DNA from: Ganoderma boninense
Taxonomy: Eukaryota > Basidiomycota > Agaricomycetes > Polyporales > Polyporaceae
Direction: 5' to 3'
Assembly: GCA_002900995.3 (NCBI GenBank)
Contig: PJEW03000033.1
Span: 1 to 33,924, forward strand
Length of the DNA stretch: 33,924 bases
A program made the position numbers and the translations under genes. Positions 21,601-28,518 of the stretch are shown here, one piece after another (the stretch's first letter is position 1; each line of letters begins with the position of its first letter). The notes below the pieces were generated by a model. That model was not told the DNA's origin. It saw only the letters and a program-made list of their open reading frames with translations, and did not search any database.

Positions 21601-22364
21601 AGCCTCCCACGCCGTGAGGCGGACCACTTCTGTCAGTACCGGGGTCTCGTGTTAGGAGCTTTCCGCGTACTGTACCACTAAGAGTGGCAAGCCTCAGGTT
21701 GCGCCGAGACCACGTCCGATGGTGTGACTAGAGCGCGCACTACGCTAGGCCAACACAGAGGATCTAAGTGCGTACCGTACGAGAGGGAAAGAGTGTGGGT
21801 GGAGTACGCCGGTGCTCGTGTAGAAGTTTCGACCTAATGTTACGACTGGCTGTCGAGTAAGATCGGGGAGGAGGCTTACGAGACGAGCAAGGGCGTCGAC
21901 GAGCACTTGTGCAGCGAGAGCGGAGCGGGGCTCGACAGTCAGGCTGGAGACAAGATGTATTGAGCGAGTAAGTAACGAGCGAGAATACAGCAAGGCTTAC
22001 CTGGAGACAAGAGGTCGAAACTGAGGTCTCCAGGTAGCAAAGTACAGGCCTTATATACATGTAACGGACAATGGGAACCGGGGACAATAGGTAACTATGG
22101 ACACGGGAACCAGTGGAAGAACAATGGTATGTAGTACAATGACGACGGGAACAATGGGTAACAGGAGTTATTGTACTGCGAGAACAAGGGACGGGTTTGC
22201 TAAACAACGGAGGACAATAAGGACGACGCGGGAGGCAAACAGTCCAAAAAGGGAAAGAGAGACGCCGGGGTAGGCGCCGAGCGTGCCGTTCATGACATAT
22301 GTCTGTTTGGTGTTACAGCGCACGTACCGGAGGGTGTGGTGAGCTGTCGTACAGTGGCTGCCAT
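674..22364 (-). CDS. GNAT-family N-acetyltransferase, eight exons, three introns filled by transposons
   Basis: Exons on the minus strand, in order: 22364-22328, 15728-15678, 15606-15462, 15404-15375, 8767-8692, 8628-8482, 8422-8372 and 802-674. They total 666 nt: ATG, 221 residues and TAG, with frame kept across every junction and GT-AG at every intron. The protein fits a fungal GNAT acetyltransferase: an IVG-type VVGIAVWFGPG strand near residues 72-82, WW near 110, and acetyl-CoA-binding motif [21 protein letters not shown] at about 137-156 with QRKGVA at 147-152, followed by [12 protein letters not shown]. Introns 2, 3, 5 and 6 are 71, 57, 63 and 59 nt. Introns 1, 4 and 7 contain Gypsy B, Gypsy A and a hAT-like element with a nested LINE; without them they are about 66, 63 and 61 nt. 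Substrate unknown. Whether such long introns are spliced is inference. Confidence 0.87.
834..841. repeat. Candidate left target-site duplication of the hAT-like element
   Basis: AATCTACT here matches AATCTACA at 8342-8349 in seven of eight positions. Eight bases is the usual duplication length for hAT elements. Three bases (842-844) separate this copy from the terminal repeat, so the left boundary is slightly uncertain. Confidence 0.5.
855..1070. repeat. GGTCC-rich subterminal repeat block, left
   Basis: The stretch is built from short imperfect repeats of GGTCC, GGACC and GGACTG in both orientations. A similar block lies near the other terminus of the hAT-like element. Subterminal repeats of this kind are often transposase-binding sites in hAT elements; that role is inferred here. 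Open frames crossing it are composition artefacts. Confidence 0.65.
1106..1164. repeat. Imperfect palindrome (long hairpin)
   Basis: Arms 1106-1129 and 1141-1164 match as inverted repeats in 22 of 24 positions, with a short A/T-rich centre that can pair partly as well. Weaker similarity continues outward on both sides to about 1091 and 1180. It lies in the body of the hAT-like element, 20-30 bp from the LINE insertion point. Function unknown. Confidence 0.7.
1183..1195. repeat. Left target-site duplication of the LINE
   Basis: GATGGAATGATAG occurs here and again at 7665-7677, directly after the A-rich tail. A 13-bp perfect duplication marks the element as full length and inserted by target-primed reverse transcription. 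Confidence 0.88.
1353..3023 (+). CDS. LINE ORF1 gag-like RNA-binding protein
   Basis: The 556-residue protein has a Pro/Ala-rich N-terminus and a C-terminal series of zinc knuckles between about residues 408 and 470: [29 protein letters not shown] and [16 protein letters not shown]. This arrangement is typical of ORF1 in fungal and insect I-type LINEs, where it binds the element RNA and packages it for reverse transcription. The region before the knuckles probably holds an RNA-recognition-like fold; I infer this from position only. The reading frame is intact. Its TGA at 3021-3023 overlaps the ATG of ORF2 at 3016-3018. Confidence 0.88.
   Translation: MTSPPPPINGGSRRSSEVATRAVKKQAVGPAPTATTSTRAGKTPAAEDRHVTDAQKKYKTLADALPTLRANEFVPAGKPTLEGLVAGILLVASKSGSAAVADGLVALHLYAQAAVENAVSTALTASLLTDVTAQMQTIAGNLEQRIERVGESLREAATLAPGIEEAVRNGVERAMEGAGAARGPGPTVGAFPPRLPPFSYAAVAGAQPPGPDRAAQIQVADRERLFARQILVDGFPFPEGSTVETPAAVLLEKAHTALSFVNDAPDGIKFVAGRTLPNGGVILECGQPEHANWLRTNAKLFEAVLGIDAKIRMRPYKVVVEFVPVAFDPHESSIWREVEADVGVPAGSIMEARWIKPVIRRHREQRFAHLLLTFNSPAAANALISRGLTLAGKRVSARKNLAEPMRCAKCHRYDAGHLARDCPQQQDKCGTCGRGHKTSECTYQDPKQHKCAACDEHGHATWSRDCPVFINRLRWADTRHPENRLRFFPTEDPDSWVPQLDEPPRGSLWEVIHDTLDKPPPAPSQRRRGEQARMTQATLDFTLRSPASSTTNLDNA
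3016..7031 (+). CDS. LINE ORF2: endonuclease, reverse transcriptase, RNase H (two frame breaks)
   Basis: Three frames in series make the protein: 3016 to about 4235, then to about 5490, then to 7031. The first holds an APE-type endonuclease, with [14 protein letters not shown] and [14 protein letters not shown] as metal and phosphate-binding motifs. The second is the reverse transcriptase, with [28 protein letters not shown] and the catalytic SMDDVAL at about 5138-5158. The third begins [13 protein letters not shown] and contains RNase H ([40 protein letters not shown]) and a C-terminal [18 protein letters not shown] cluster. The second break, about 5485-5495, lies in a TTTTCCCC run and would be cured by a one-base change. 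The product nicks the target and reverse-transcribes the RNA in place. Confidence 0.87.
7032..7664 (+). other. LINE 3' UTR and A-rich tail
   Basis: No coding potential is convincing here. CAATAAAC lies at 7630-7637 and the element ends in repeated GAAA units (about 7645-7664) before the duplication of the target. Tails of short repeats rather than pure poly(A) are common in fungal LINEs. Confidence 0.7.
7665..7677. repeat. Right target-site duplication of the LINE
   Basis: This perfect copy of the 13-bp sequence at 1183-1195 follows the GAAA tail. Confidence 0.88.
7678..8341. repeat. Right part of the hAT-like element
   Basis: This stretch continues the hAT-like element after the LINE. About 7678-8130 shows no gene and no strong repeat. 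8140-8341 is the right GGTCC/GGACC-rich subterminal block ending in the 21-bp inverted repeat. Confidence 0.6.
8821..8825. repeat. Left target-site duplication of Gypsy copy A
   Basis: ATAAA occurs here and at 15365-15369, directly flanking the two LTR ends. Five base pairs is the normal duplication for Ty3/Gypsy integrases. Confidence 0.9.
9066..9072 (+). promoter_or_regulatory. LTR TATA box, copy A
   Basis: TATATAA lies about 30 bp before AGTTTCGACCT (9101-9111), the sequence complementary to the primer-binding site. This spacing puts the RNA 5' end where self-priming needs it. The equivalent box of copy B is at 22051-22057 on the minus strand. Confidence 0.7.
9123..9179 (+). other. Possible leader intron inside the LTR
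   Basis: CAG|GTAAGC at 9120-9128 is a strong splice donor, and TCTCCAG ending at 9179 an acceptor, 57 nt apart, the same size as host introns in this window. Both ends are preceded by the repeat CTTGTCTCCAG. It is present in all four LTRs. Splicing is inferred, not shown. Confidence 0.4.
9288..9298 (+). promoter_or_regulatory. Self-priming primer-binding site, copy A
   Basis: AGGTCGAAACT, two bases after the LTR, is the exact reverse complement of AGTTTCGACCT at 9101-9111, the predicted 5' end of the element RNA. No tRNA-like TGG start is present. In Tf1/sushi-group elements the RNA folds back in this way to prime its own minus-strand synthesis. The same pair exists in copy B. Confidence 0.8.
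9653..11104 (+). CDS. Gag of Gypsy copy A
   Basis: The frame is open from 9653, after a TAG, to TGA at 11102-11104 (about 480 residues). It has a Pro/Ser-rich segment, a retrotransposon gag capsid region (from about [17 protein letters not shown] through [16 protein letters not shown]), and one zinc knuckle, [14 protein letters not shown], near residue 430. There is no in-frame ATG until about 10269, yet the part before it ([11 protein letters not shown] and onward) is protein-like and shared by copy B. The true start may lie upstream, after splicing or in another frame: 9480-9650 reads [16 protein letters not shown] and [17 protein letters not shown] in one frame broken by a TAG. The start is unresolved. 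Confidence 0.85.
   Translation, partial: DKEARFNVACQAWGHIFHPTAVQDEYWNEDKQAWYYCEEQPCPHRSHTFDDTLETREGIAPRLLTTKEQEVLIRAKIANPPAPAPRDPSRPPARQAALIASRNPSSRPASRPTSQPQSRVQSRIPSPARSTGSPILDKTLELVTERLGQRRTSTPATPIASTSKLPKAEKKPEVKEEPKQETISLNTPQPSSSSSAAPSRASTPAMTTPAPAPPFDTSKLLSQIAPRDYDGKSPQDGLRFVSAAQIYFNTLTAVAVGTPPDVVWMTILSRLTEGAAAWAGPHIVTLAGGTSPWADYAAFSTAFKDHFCAADDKEAAIAELVKLCKAYRKVGTVQEYTAQFNAAAARTGFGDEDKRERYRSGLPPRLRDVLATSAHDISDLTKIQKVALSLDQALVTREEERPKSFGWKKKGEKAAATGKKPFPGNCYICGQPGHRKYDCPRLKSQQAASSSTATTEVAALQAQVKAMEEKIAALTTAEKKEGF
11095..11101 (+). promoter_or_regulatory. -1 frameshift heptamer at the gag stop, copy A
   Basis: GGGTTTC is phased G|GGT|TTC in the gag frame and is followed at once by the gag TGA. 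It fits the X_XXY_YYZ rule for -1 ribosomal frameshifting. After a -1 slip the pol frame is open without a stop from here through the protease. Copy B has the same heptamer at 20031-20037. Confidence 0.65.
11102..14876 (+). CDS. Pol of Gypsy copy A (protease, RT, RNase H, integrase, chromodomain), three frame breaks
   Basis: The frame is in -1 relation to gag; the first ATG is at 11263. In order: aspartic protease ([19 protein letters not shown]), reverse transcriptase with YLDDILIF at about 12484, RNase H ([24 protein letters not shown]), integrase zinc finger (HH...CDTC, about 13590-13720), integrase core ([30 protein letters not shown]) and a chromodomain ([30 protein letters not shown]). 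Breaks lie in CCC 13554-13556 (copy B has four), GGG 13691-13693 (copy B has two) and CCCC 14632-14635 (copy B has five). The chromodomain is thus pushed out of frame. All breaks are run-length changes, so error or recent mutation is possible. Confidence 0.92.
14890..14899 (+). promoter_or_regulatory. Polypurine tract, copy A
   Basis: AGGAGGGGGG ends three bases before the 3' LTR and is the expected primer for plus-strand DNA synthesis. Confidence 0.8.
14903..15364 (+). repeat. 3' LTR of Gypsy copy A
   Basis: This 462-bp LTR is nearly identical to 8826-9285; it has a 2-bp CT gain in the TATTCTC run and about three substitutions. Confidence 0.95.
15365..15369. repeat. Right target-site duplication of Gypsy copy A
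   Basis: ATAAA pairs with 8821-8825. It lies in intron 4 of the acetyltransferase gene, 6 bp inside the donor side. Confidence 0.9.
15765..15769. repeat. Left target-site duplication of Gypsy copy B
   Basis: TATGT occurs here and at 22298-22302, flanking the LTR ends. It differs from the ATAAA of copy A, so the two insertions were separate events. Confidence 0.9.
15770..16229 (-). repeat. 3' LTR of Gypsy copy B
   Basis: This 460-bp LTR is the reverse complement of the copy A LTRs. As an LTR promoter it would point towards exons 2-8 of the host gene. Confidence 0.95.
16233..16242 (-). promoter_or_regulatory. Polypurine tract, copy B
   Basis: On the minus strand this reads as an AGGAGGGGGG-type tract just before the 3' LTR, as in copy A. 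Confidence 0.78.
16256..20027 (-). CDS. Pol of Gypsy copy B, three frame breaks, chromodomain in frame
   Basis: The domains are those of copy A, read on the minus strand: protease from ATG 19870, reverse transcriptase (YLDDILIF), RNase H, integrase, chromodomain ending at 16256. Breaks are CCC at 18307-18309 (copy A has four G), a four-base run at 17140-17143 (copy A has five G), and an extra CG at 16981-16986. One T is also missing between the gag stop and the protease. Unlike copy A, the integrase tail and chromodomain stay in one frame here, and the segments broken in A (HHCC finger) are open. The two copies are therefore broken at different places and together show the family layout. Confidence 0.92.
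20028..21450 (-). pseudogene. Gag of Gypsy copy B, multiply frameshifted
   Basis: The region aligns along its whole length with gag of copy A, including the capsid region, the knuckle [14 protein letters not shown] and the same GGGTTTC-TGA end (20031-20037, stop 20028-20030). It is broken by many one-base differences such as an extra A in the run at 21270-21273, an extra T near 21238, one C fewer near 21105, and losses near 20150 and 20220. Substitutions are few. As read it cannot make Gag. Confidence 0.88.
21838..22297 (-). repeat. 5' LTR of Gypsy copy B
   Basis: This 460-bp LTR has its TATATAA box at 22051-22057 (minus strand). The primer-binding site AGGTCGAAACT follows at 21825-21835 and again matches the predicted RNA start. 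Confidence 0.95.
22298..22302. repeat. Right target-site duplication of Gypsy copy B
   Basis: TATGT pairs with 15765-15769 and lies in intron 1 of the acetyltransferase gene. Confidence 0.9.
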
Positions 22365-22895
22365 TTTCGCTGTAAATGCTGCAAGTCGGGGGAGCAGGTT
22401 TGTCGGTCTGTCAGAATAAAGATACTGGGACGGATATATACTCATGTCGTATAAGGCAGATCGATGGCACGTATAGCCTCGAGGCCAGGACTATGCGCCG
22501 CCGAAGAATCAGTCGAGATGCACGGCGGAATTTGGGCGCGAAGAAGCTACGAGTGTGATTGAAAGTTGCTCACACTGGCATAGCGAATGATGGCAGGGAC
22601 TTTCCGGAAGCATTACTCATGTAGGCCTGAAGGAGGAGATCCATAATCATAGGATCCGCTAGAACATCTATGATGATTGCGCCCACTTCAGGGCGCGTGC
22701 ATCAGCGCCCATCTGTGGATACAGACCAAAATCCACTTCGGAAGATTCGAAGTATGTGCATGAACCTTCGATGAGGCGAAAATTTATCGGGCCATCCTCT
22801 GACCTTCAAAAGCGTAGCCCGCGTAGGCATTAAGCGTTATATCGACTGGCTGCTCACCATCTCCACCACATTTTCAACAACACCGTCTCATATCC
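22365..22895. promoter_or_regulatory. Divergent intergenic region between acetyltransferase and S33 hydrolase
   Basis: These 531 bp separate the two start codons and must hold both promoters. No clear TATA box or known binding site stands out. No gene is visible. Confidence 0.5.
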
Positions 22896-23838
22896 ATGGC
22901 TGCAACAGAAGGCCATGTCCCCTTTACTTATAAGGGTGAAGCCTTTCAGACGTACTACAAGATCATTGGAGATCTCGGCAATCGTACGCGCACCCCGGTC
23001 GTCGTCGTTCACGGTGGACCTGGGCTCGCGCACGACTACCTCATCCCCCACACCGATCTTGCCAACCACTCCTTCCCCGTCTTATTCTATGATCAGGTTG
23101 GAAATGCGCGCTCCACTCACCTTTCGGAAGCACAAGCCTCTCTCCTCAGTATCGAGTTCTTCGTGGAGGAACTGGTGAACTTCCTGGAGCACTTCAAGAT
23201 TCAGGACGACTACCACATCGTTGGGCATTCGTGGGGAGGGATGCTTGCGGCGGAGCTCGTCGTGCGCAGGCGCGCGAGGGGGCTGAAGCGCCTCGTCATC
23301 GCAGACTCGCCAACAGACATGGTGGTCTGGGGCAAGTCGTTCAAGGAGCTGCTGGAACCCTTCCCGCAATCCGTGAAGGACACCATCGCGAATGGAGAGG
23401 ACGTGGACAGGCAGGGATGGTGGGATGCAATGATGGTGTTCTACGCCCAGCATGGTTGTCGTGTTCAGCCATTCCCGGAGGAGTTCCTGACCACGTTTGC
23501 GTACTCGCATGGAGAGAACGCGGATCGCACTGTTGGGAAGTCTAGGTGAGTCATTAACACGGCACATTCTAGCATGGATAGAAGATAGAAGCTAACTTTG
23601 ACTCGCCCGCCGCAGTGTGACGAAGGGATGGTCGATCGTAGATCGAGTGCATGAGATTGACGTTCCTACACTCGTCATCAATGGTCGATACGATGTAGCG
23701 CAAGACTATGTGACGGAGGCATACATCAAGAAGATTCCGGGTGCGAAGTGGATTAAGTTCGAGGAGTCTAGCCATATGCCGTTCTGGGAGGAGAAGGAGA
23801 AGTACATGGGAGCGGTCGCAGGATTCCTGGGCGATTGA
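22896..23838 (+). CDS. S33-family proline iminopeptidase-like hydrolase, complete
   Basis: Two exons, 22896-23545 and 23616-23838, joined over a GT-AG intron (gtgagt...ccgcag), give 290 residues, the usual length for this alpha/beta hydrolase family. The start sits in ATCCATGGCT, a good context. Motifs: oxyanion HGGPG at residues 39-43, nucleophile elbow GHSWGG with Ser112, NGRYDVAQD with the acid, and SSHMPFWEE with the His. Members remove N-terminal proline or hydrolyse amino acid amides in the cytosol; no signal peptide is seen. The paralogue at 1-567 has the same C-terminal layout (GSLKDW/TKGW, LLINGxxDxAQD). The two once flanked the acetyltransferase gene at short distance. Substrate unknown. 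Confidence 0.92.
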
Positions 23839-24798
23839 AATAGTGCAATTTGGGAGTTTTGTTCCGTCAGGTGGTACTGATGATGTATTTCCATAGGCCT
23901 GTGAATCCGTCAGCATCAGACACTAGTGCACTCACCAAAGATAGTCCACTCATCGCCGCACGAAGCTCTTCATCATCCTGTGTCCTATTCTTCCCACCCG
24001 CGCGTTGAAGGTATTTCCTTCATCGTCGAATCCCTTGCCCATGTGGAAAACTAAAGTGGATCCTGATCGAAGCCGAGTCGTTCTGGACGGCATCTCTCCA
24101 TGTACGGGCATTAACCGAAATGCTGTACCTCAACGAGTAAGGCCATAAGGACTGAGTATTCATTCATAGTCATCCAGAGGTCCTAGACGGCAACCAATAG
24201 AGTCCTCGTCGCTCGAGCGTCGAGAGTTACAGAGTGCGCATCGAAGAACTGAGACTGAGGGCCTTGCTGATATTCAAGCAAAATTGTCACTGCGATGGCA
24301 TCAGCGTGTGCTATCTGCCTGGAAGAGTAGAAACCGTGGCTTATACTTACTTCCAGTCATGGTGGTCGAGAAGAGACGTCGACGTCCTGCGGCGCGAGTC
24401 GCCGCACCTTGCCACTCAGAGGCCGGCCCGTCGTACCGGCTCGCTCGACCCGCCTCACACAGCCGCACACGCTCGAATTTTGGCTAAGTACTTTTAGAGC
24501 TAACTTTTAGAGCCAATTTACTTTGCTTTTCGAGTTTTCCATCCTCCCGTAAAGTTGACATGCGTCTCCAGCTCAGATGAAAACTCCCTGTAAAGTGGCC
24601 TTACTTGAACTCATTCATCGTATGCTGGAGTGCAATTACTTCAAATTGTTACCCGAGCACTTGATGTTCGGCTGGCGCGTTCTACGAGATAAAGGATTAT
24701 TCGAGCGGCCCAAAAGCCATGACAACTACAGAGAGCCTGTAGCCTCAGTTTACAACTACAAACAAGCGCAACTTGGTGATACAACGACTTCCTGCGGA
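23839..24798. other. Intergenic, nothing recognised
   Basis: The stretch lies between the stop codons of two convergent genes. Short open frames here lack any recognisable motif. Confidence 0.5.
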
Positions 24799-27043
24799 CT
24801 ACTTCCTTTCCTTCACAAGCTTGCGTGCGAGGTCCTGGGCGAATCCCACCATCGTCAACGTGGGGTTCCAAGAACCTATTAGAAAGATTCGATATTAGCC
24901 CATAGTCCATAAGCATGCGCATATCAAACCATGACACTCACCTGCAGAGGGGAAGATCGCACCCCCAGTCACGTACACGTTCTTGCACCCGTACGGCGTG
25001 TAGTTCTCGTCCACCGCTGCGTGGGGGTCCGATTCGGGGCCCATGTACAGCGACGAGCACTCATGCACCACGCCGGGCACGTGGATCTCTGCCTTGGTCG
25101 GCTTCTCCTTGCGCCAGCCCTTGCTGTCCTCCTGGTCATGCCAGTACTCGAGCTGCCCGCTCTCAGAGCCTGCCATGACGACGATAGAGTCGTACGTCGC
25201 CTTGTCCATGACCGACCACAGCTGCTCGTCCTTCGTGTCGAGGACCACCTGAAGCTTGACGTTCGTCGTCGGGTCGGGGTCCTGGCGGTTGGGCCTGATC
25301 CACGAGTCCTTGTTGTGCTCGTTGAGCTCACCGAGGGTCGCGCAGACTAGAAGTACACGTAGCCAGTTAGCATTGGTTCAGGAAGGGCCGGCCGAGGAAG
25401 TTGAAAGGAAGCTCACTGAGCACAATGTAGCCCTCGGAACCCTCAAGCTGCTCCAGCGTCGCAGCCGCTGCGTAGTCCGGGCACTCGCGCCCCGCGTCGA
25501 CGGCGTCCCAGATGGGGTGCGGCGAGTAGATAGCCGTGATCTGCACATGGTACTGCATCTTCGTCTTCTGGTCCTCGCCCGCGAGGTAGCTCGCCGCGAT
25601 CTGCAGCGTCTGCCCGCACTTGCCGTCGCACCGCACTCCGTTCGGGCAGCGCTTGAAGTTCGGGTACCGCGCGGCGTCGATCGGGAAGCGCGCCGCGATG
25701 TGCGTGAGGAAGTGGCCCGTGAGCCGCGAGCCCGCGCGCGTCTGCATCGTCTCGAGCGAGTTGAGCAGGATGTTCGTCGCGGGCACGACGCCCGCCGCGA
25801 GGATCACGTTCGTCTTCCCGTCGGGAAGCACAGGTCGCCGCGCGACGTCTTGAGCACGTTCACCACATGGTCCTCGTCCGCGTCGACGAGGAAGCTCTGC
25901 GCGACGACATCGGTCGCGATCATCAGTGGGCTGCCCAGGCCGTGCTTGGCGAGCTGCCGCTGCTTCTCTTGGAGCGCAAGGAGCGGACCGGGCGTCGAGA
26001 ACTTGATGAAAGAGAGCGTCGATGTTGGAGTTGTCCGCCCAACGCGAGTGGTCCAGGTTCGGCGTACATCGCGCTCGGGATGTTTGGATTCCGGCGTGAG
26101 CTTGGCGTCGATATCGTTCTGGAGCTCACCGAATACATGATCGTCGATCTTGTTGGCGGGTGTGACGTGCAGAGGTCCTTGCCTTCTCCAGAAACCTGGC
26201 TTGGCCGCGGTTTCCAGCATCGACTTCGGAAGCCTCGCATGAGATCAGGTTTAGGCTGAGGCACCAGGCGGACCTGCGAAAGTTGTAGGCGCCGTTAGGA
26301 CGGGCCCGGTGAAACTGAAACAAAGGTGTAGCGTACCAGAAAGTAGAACGGCCACCGAAGAACGGCAAGAGCCATGCATGAACTAGAAACGTGTGACCTA
26401 GGGCATGTTTGGGACACCGAGTGCAGAAATGTACAACTTCACTTCAGAGCGGAAGGTCTTAGAGGAGAGTTGCCATGGGAAGGTCTCCGAAGGCCCCCGA
26501 GAACCATCTTGTTGGGAAGCGGAAGGTTCTGCGGCCGACAAGGATGAGCTTCACGTTTCACATACTACAATCCCCTCACACTCACTTGGAAGTGCTCAGG
26601 GAGCCAGAAGCCTAGGTTAAATCGGGCGTCAGTCAGCAGCTTGGTCCTGTTACTCGCGATGAAAGCAACCTACCACCACGCTCGAGGATTAGGATCTTCC
26701 TCATGGGATCACGGGCAAGCGCCTCGCTCACATACGCGAGGGCGCAGAACCCGCTGCCGCACACGACGTCGTCAAACTCGCCGTGGTCCACGATGGCGTT
26801 CCACGTCGGCTGGTCGACGAAGTAATGTGCGGCCGTCGCCTGTACCGCTGAGGGGGACTGAGCTCCAGGGATAGGGAACCCGAACTCGTTGGCGGGCTGC
26901 TTCGTGACAGCCGAGGATGGGAAGACGGGGGCCTTGCCTGTGCGGAAGTGGAAGGAGGGGTACACCGGGTGGTCGGGATACTTGAGGTAATCTGTCCCGC
27001 GAGGGCTAGTGGTAGTTTTGTTGTCTGTGTGGGCTCCCGACAT
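24799..27043 (-). CDS. GMC-type FAD oxidoreductase, several frame breaks
   Basis: Exons on the minus strand: 27043-26674, 26611-26586, 26528-26435, 26383-26337, 26273-25417, 25346-24942 and 24875-24799, all with GT-AG junctions, about 620 residues. The N-terminal FAD fold reads DDVVCGSGFCALAYVSEALA then ILILERGG; later come GGRSTFW, ILAAGVVPATNILLNS and the C-terminal HVPGVVHECSSLYMG, NVYVTGGAIFPSAGSWNPTLTM with the catalytic-region His and Asn. It would oxidise a sugar or alcohol; the C-terminus is most like the fructose/gluconate dehydrogenase or pyranose oxidase side of the family. At least six frame breaks lie between 25.8 and 26.5 kb, mostly cured by one more C in a C run. Error or decay cannot be told apart here. 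Confidence 0.85.
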
Positions 27044-28518
27044 GTTCGAGGTCGTTGTCGTCGTCGTCGTCGTCGTCGTGTGGAATTCGAAAGCGATAGC
27101 TGAGGGTGAGCACTGGAGAGAGCTCTGAGGACCCGTCACAGTTCCATGCGTGGTTTTATACTGCGGTGGAGTGTTTGCAGCGCCCCATTGGAACGATCGG
27201 GATGGTAGTCTTAGCACCGGCGAAATGGGAGACGGTTTGGTCGTTTACGTATTCCACAGTTGAAAGTGCCTCTTGTTCGGATGGCTTGACATATTCCAAG
27301 TTGACTGACACCGCTAATCGCTGTATCGGACTCGTTGAGTACCGGGTGTGCCACTACCGGAGAGTCAGCTGCTCAATGCCGAGGCATAAGAAAACTTGTG
27401 TGCTCCTGCAAGGCAACATTGAGAGCTATAATTGAGAGCATAGCTGGGAAGCAGGACTGCAGATGCATTCGACGTACGAGGTTGGGGCGCGGCGCAGTTA
27501 GAGGGTCAGAACCACCGGAGCTAATACTGTCATGAGACTAGGATACGCCGCTCATAGGGCTATGAAGACCATATTCATTGACTTGCTTGTGCGGAGTGCA
27601 CCTCTACAAACGACGTAAGATCAAATCCGGCCGAAAGGAGGAATAAAAGTACCTAAAAACACTGACATGTGGGCGTCAACACGGGCACACATGCCCTGAA
27701 GTTGAGAGTGCCATGGGCAAGTATGCTTAGATCCTGTGTAGGGGGTGCGGACAATTGGAATTTAGCACTACACTGAAGTGACAGGCTCTGCTACTTACTT
27801 AGTCCTCAATGCATCGGGAGACTCTAAGACTGACTTGATGCTAGTGACGGAGCGACAATCGCCGACGGAAGGTGCCTGAGCTGCAGCGTAAGTAGGGACA
27901 TGAGGTTGGCCCAGACTTCACTAGCTATACACGCACGCTACTTCATTTCACGACCCCCCAAACGCGGCCGCCGTGGCACGAAGAATCCAGCTGGAGAGAG
28001 CGACTATGGATCACGCGAGTATCATCGGGCAAGAGATTCCGCATGATAGAAGCCGAGGTTCTAGCATTCTAATGTGCTCTCGATGGTGTTCGAGCACATC
28101 ATAGATAAAGGAACAATCTGAATAAAGCGGAATCATCACCAGGTCCAAGCTAGTCACGGTGTGGCTGAACATGGCTGGTCCAAGATGCTGCCGCTGGCTG
28201 GCGCTGATTGCATGCGCACGACCATAAACATTGGCAAGGAACGAGCCATCACCCAGCACCCCACTCTCTTTCGCTTGTACATGGATCATCAGACTAGACG
28301 GCGCTCATGATAAGATACTACATCATAAACCATTAGGACTCCTTCATGATAATAATGGCTCTCCAAGCCCGTACGTTATGAGGTCGATGGGCACCCCGCC
28401 CTTTACTCCTTTCGGGAGTCGAGACCTTCGTCCAGAGTTCGACTTGCTCAGCCTCCATGCCGCAACAGCCAAACGTCAGTCCTCGAACTTCGCACATGAA
28501 ATCCATACAAAGGCTCAC
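27044..28518. other. Intergenic, with a (CGT)n microsatellite
   Basis: A GTC/CGT trinucleotide run lies at about 27053-27079, just before the start codon of the oxidoreductase. The last exon of the glutathione transferase gene probably lies at the right end (about 28330-28450) but I could not place it. Nothing else is recognised. Confidence 0.5.

Larger units (their letters stand above)
15770..22297 (-). mobile_element. Ty3/Gypsy chromodomain LTR retrotransposon, copy B
   Basis: This is a second complete copy of the family at 8826-15364, in inverted orientation: 5' LTR 21838-22297, gag to 20028, pol to 16256, polypurine tract about 16233-16242, 3' LTR 15770-16229. The LTRs differ by about three substitutions. 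Coding sequence is almost identical to copy A, but gag carries many one-base indels and pol three. It lies in intron 1 of the acetyltransferase gene in the same sense as the gene, tail to tail with copy A across 395 bp that holds exons 2-4. Confidence 0.95.

Noticed and set aside
24234..24882. Open frames between the second hydrolase and the oxidoreductase
   Set aside because: No motif, no splice support, and the right one lies antisense to the oxidoreductase last exon.
27050..27217. N-terminal extension of the oxidoreductase with a threonine run
   Set aside because: The run is a (CGT)n microsatellite; the ATG at 27043 is the more likely start and the sequence before it is not family-like.
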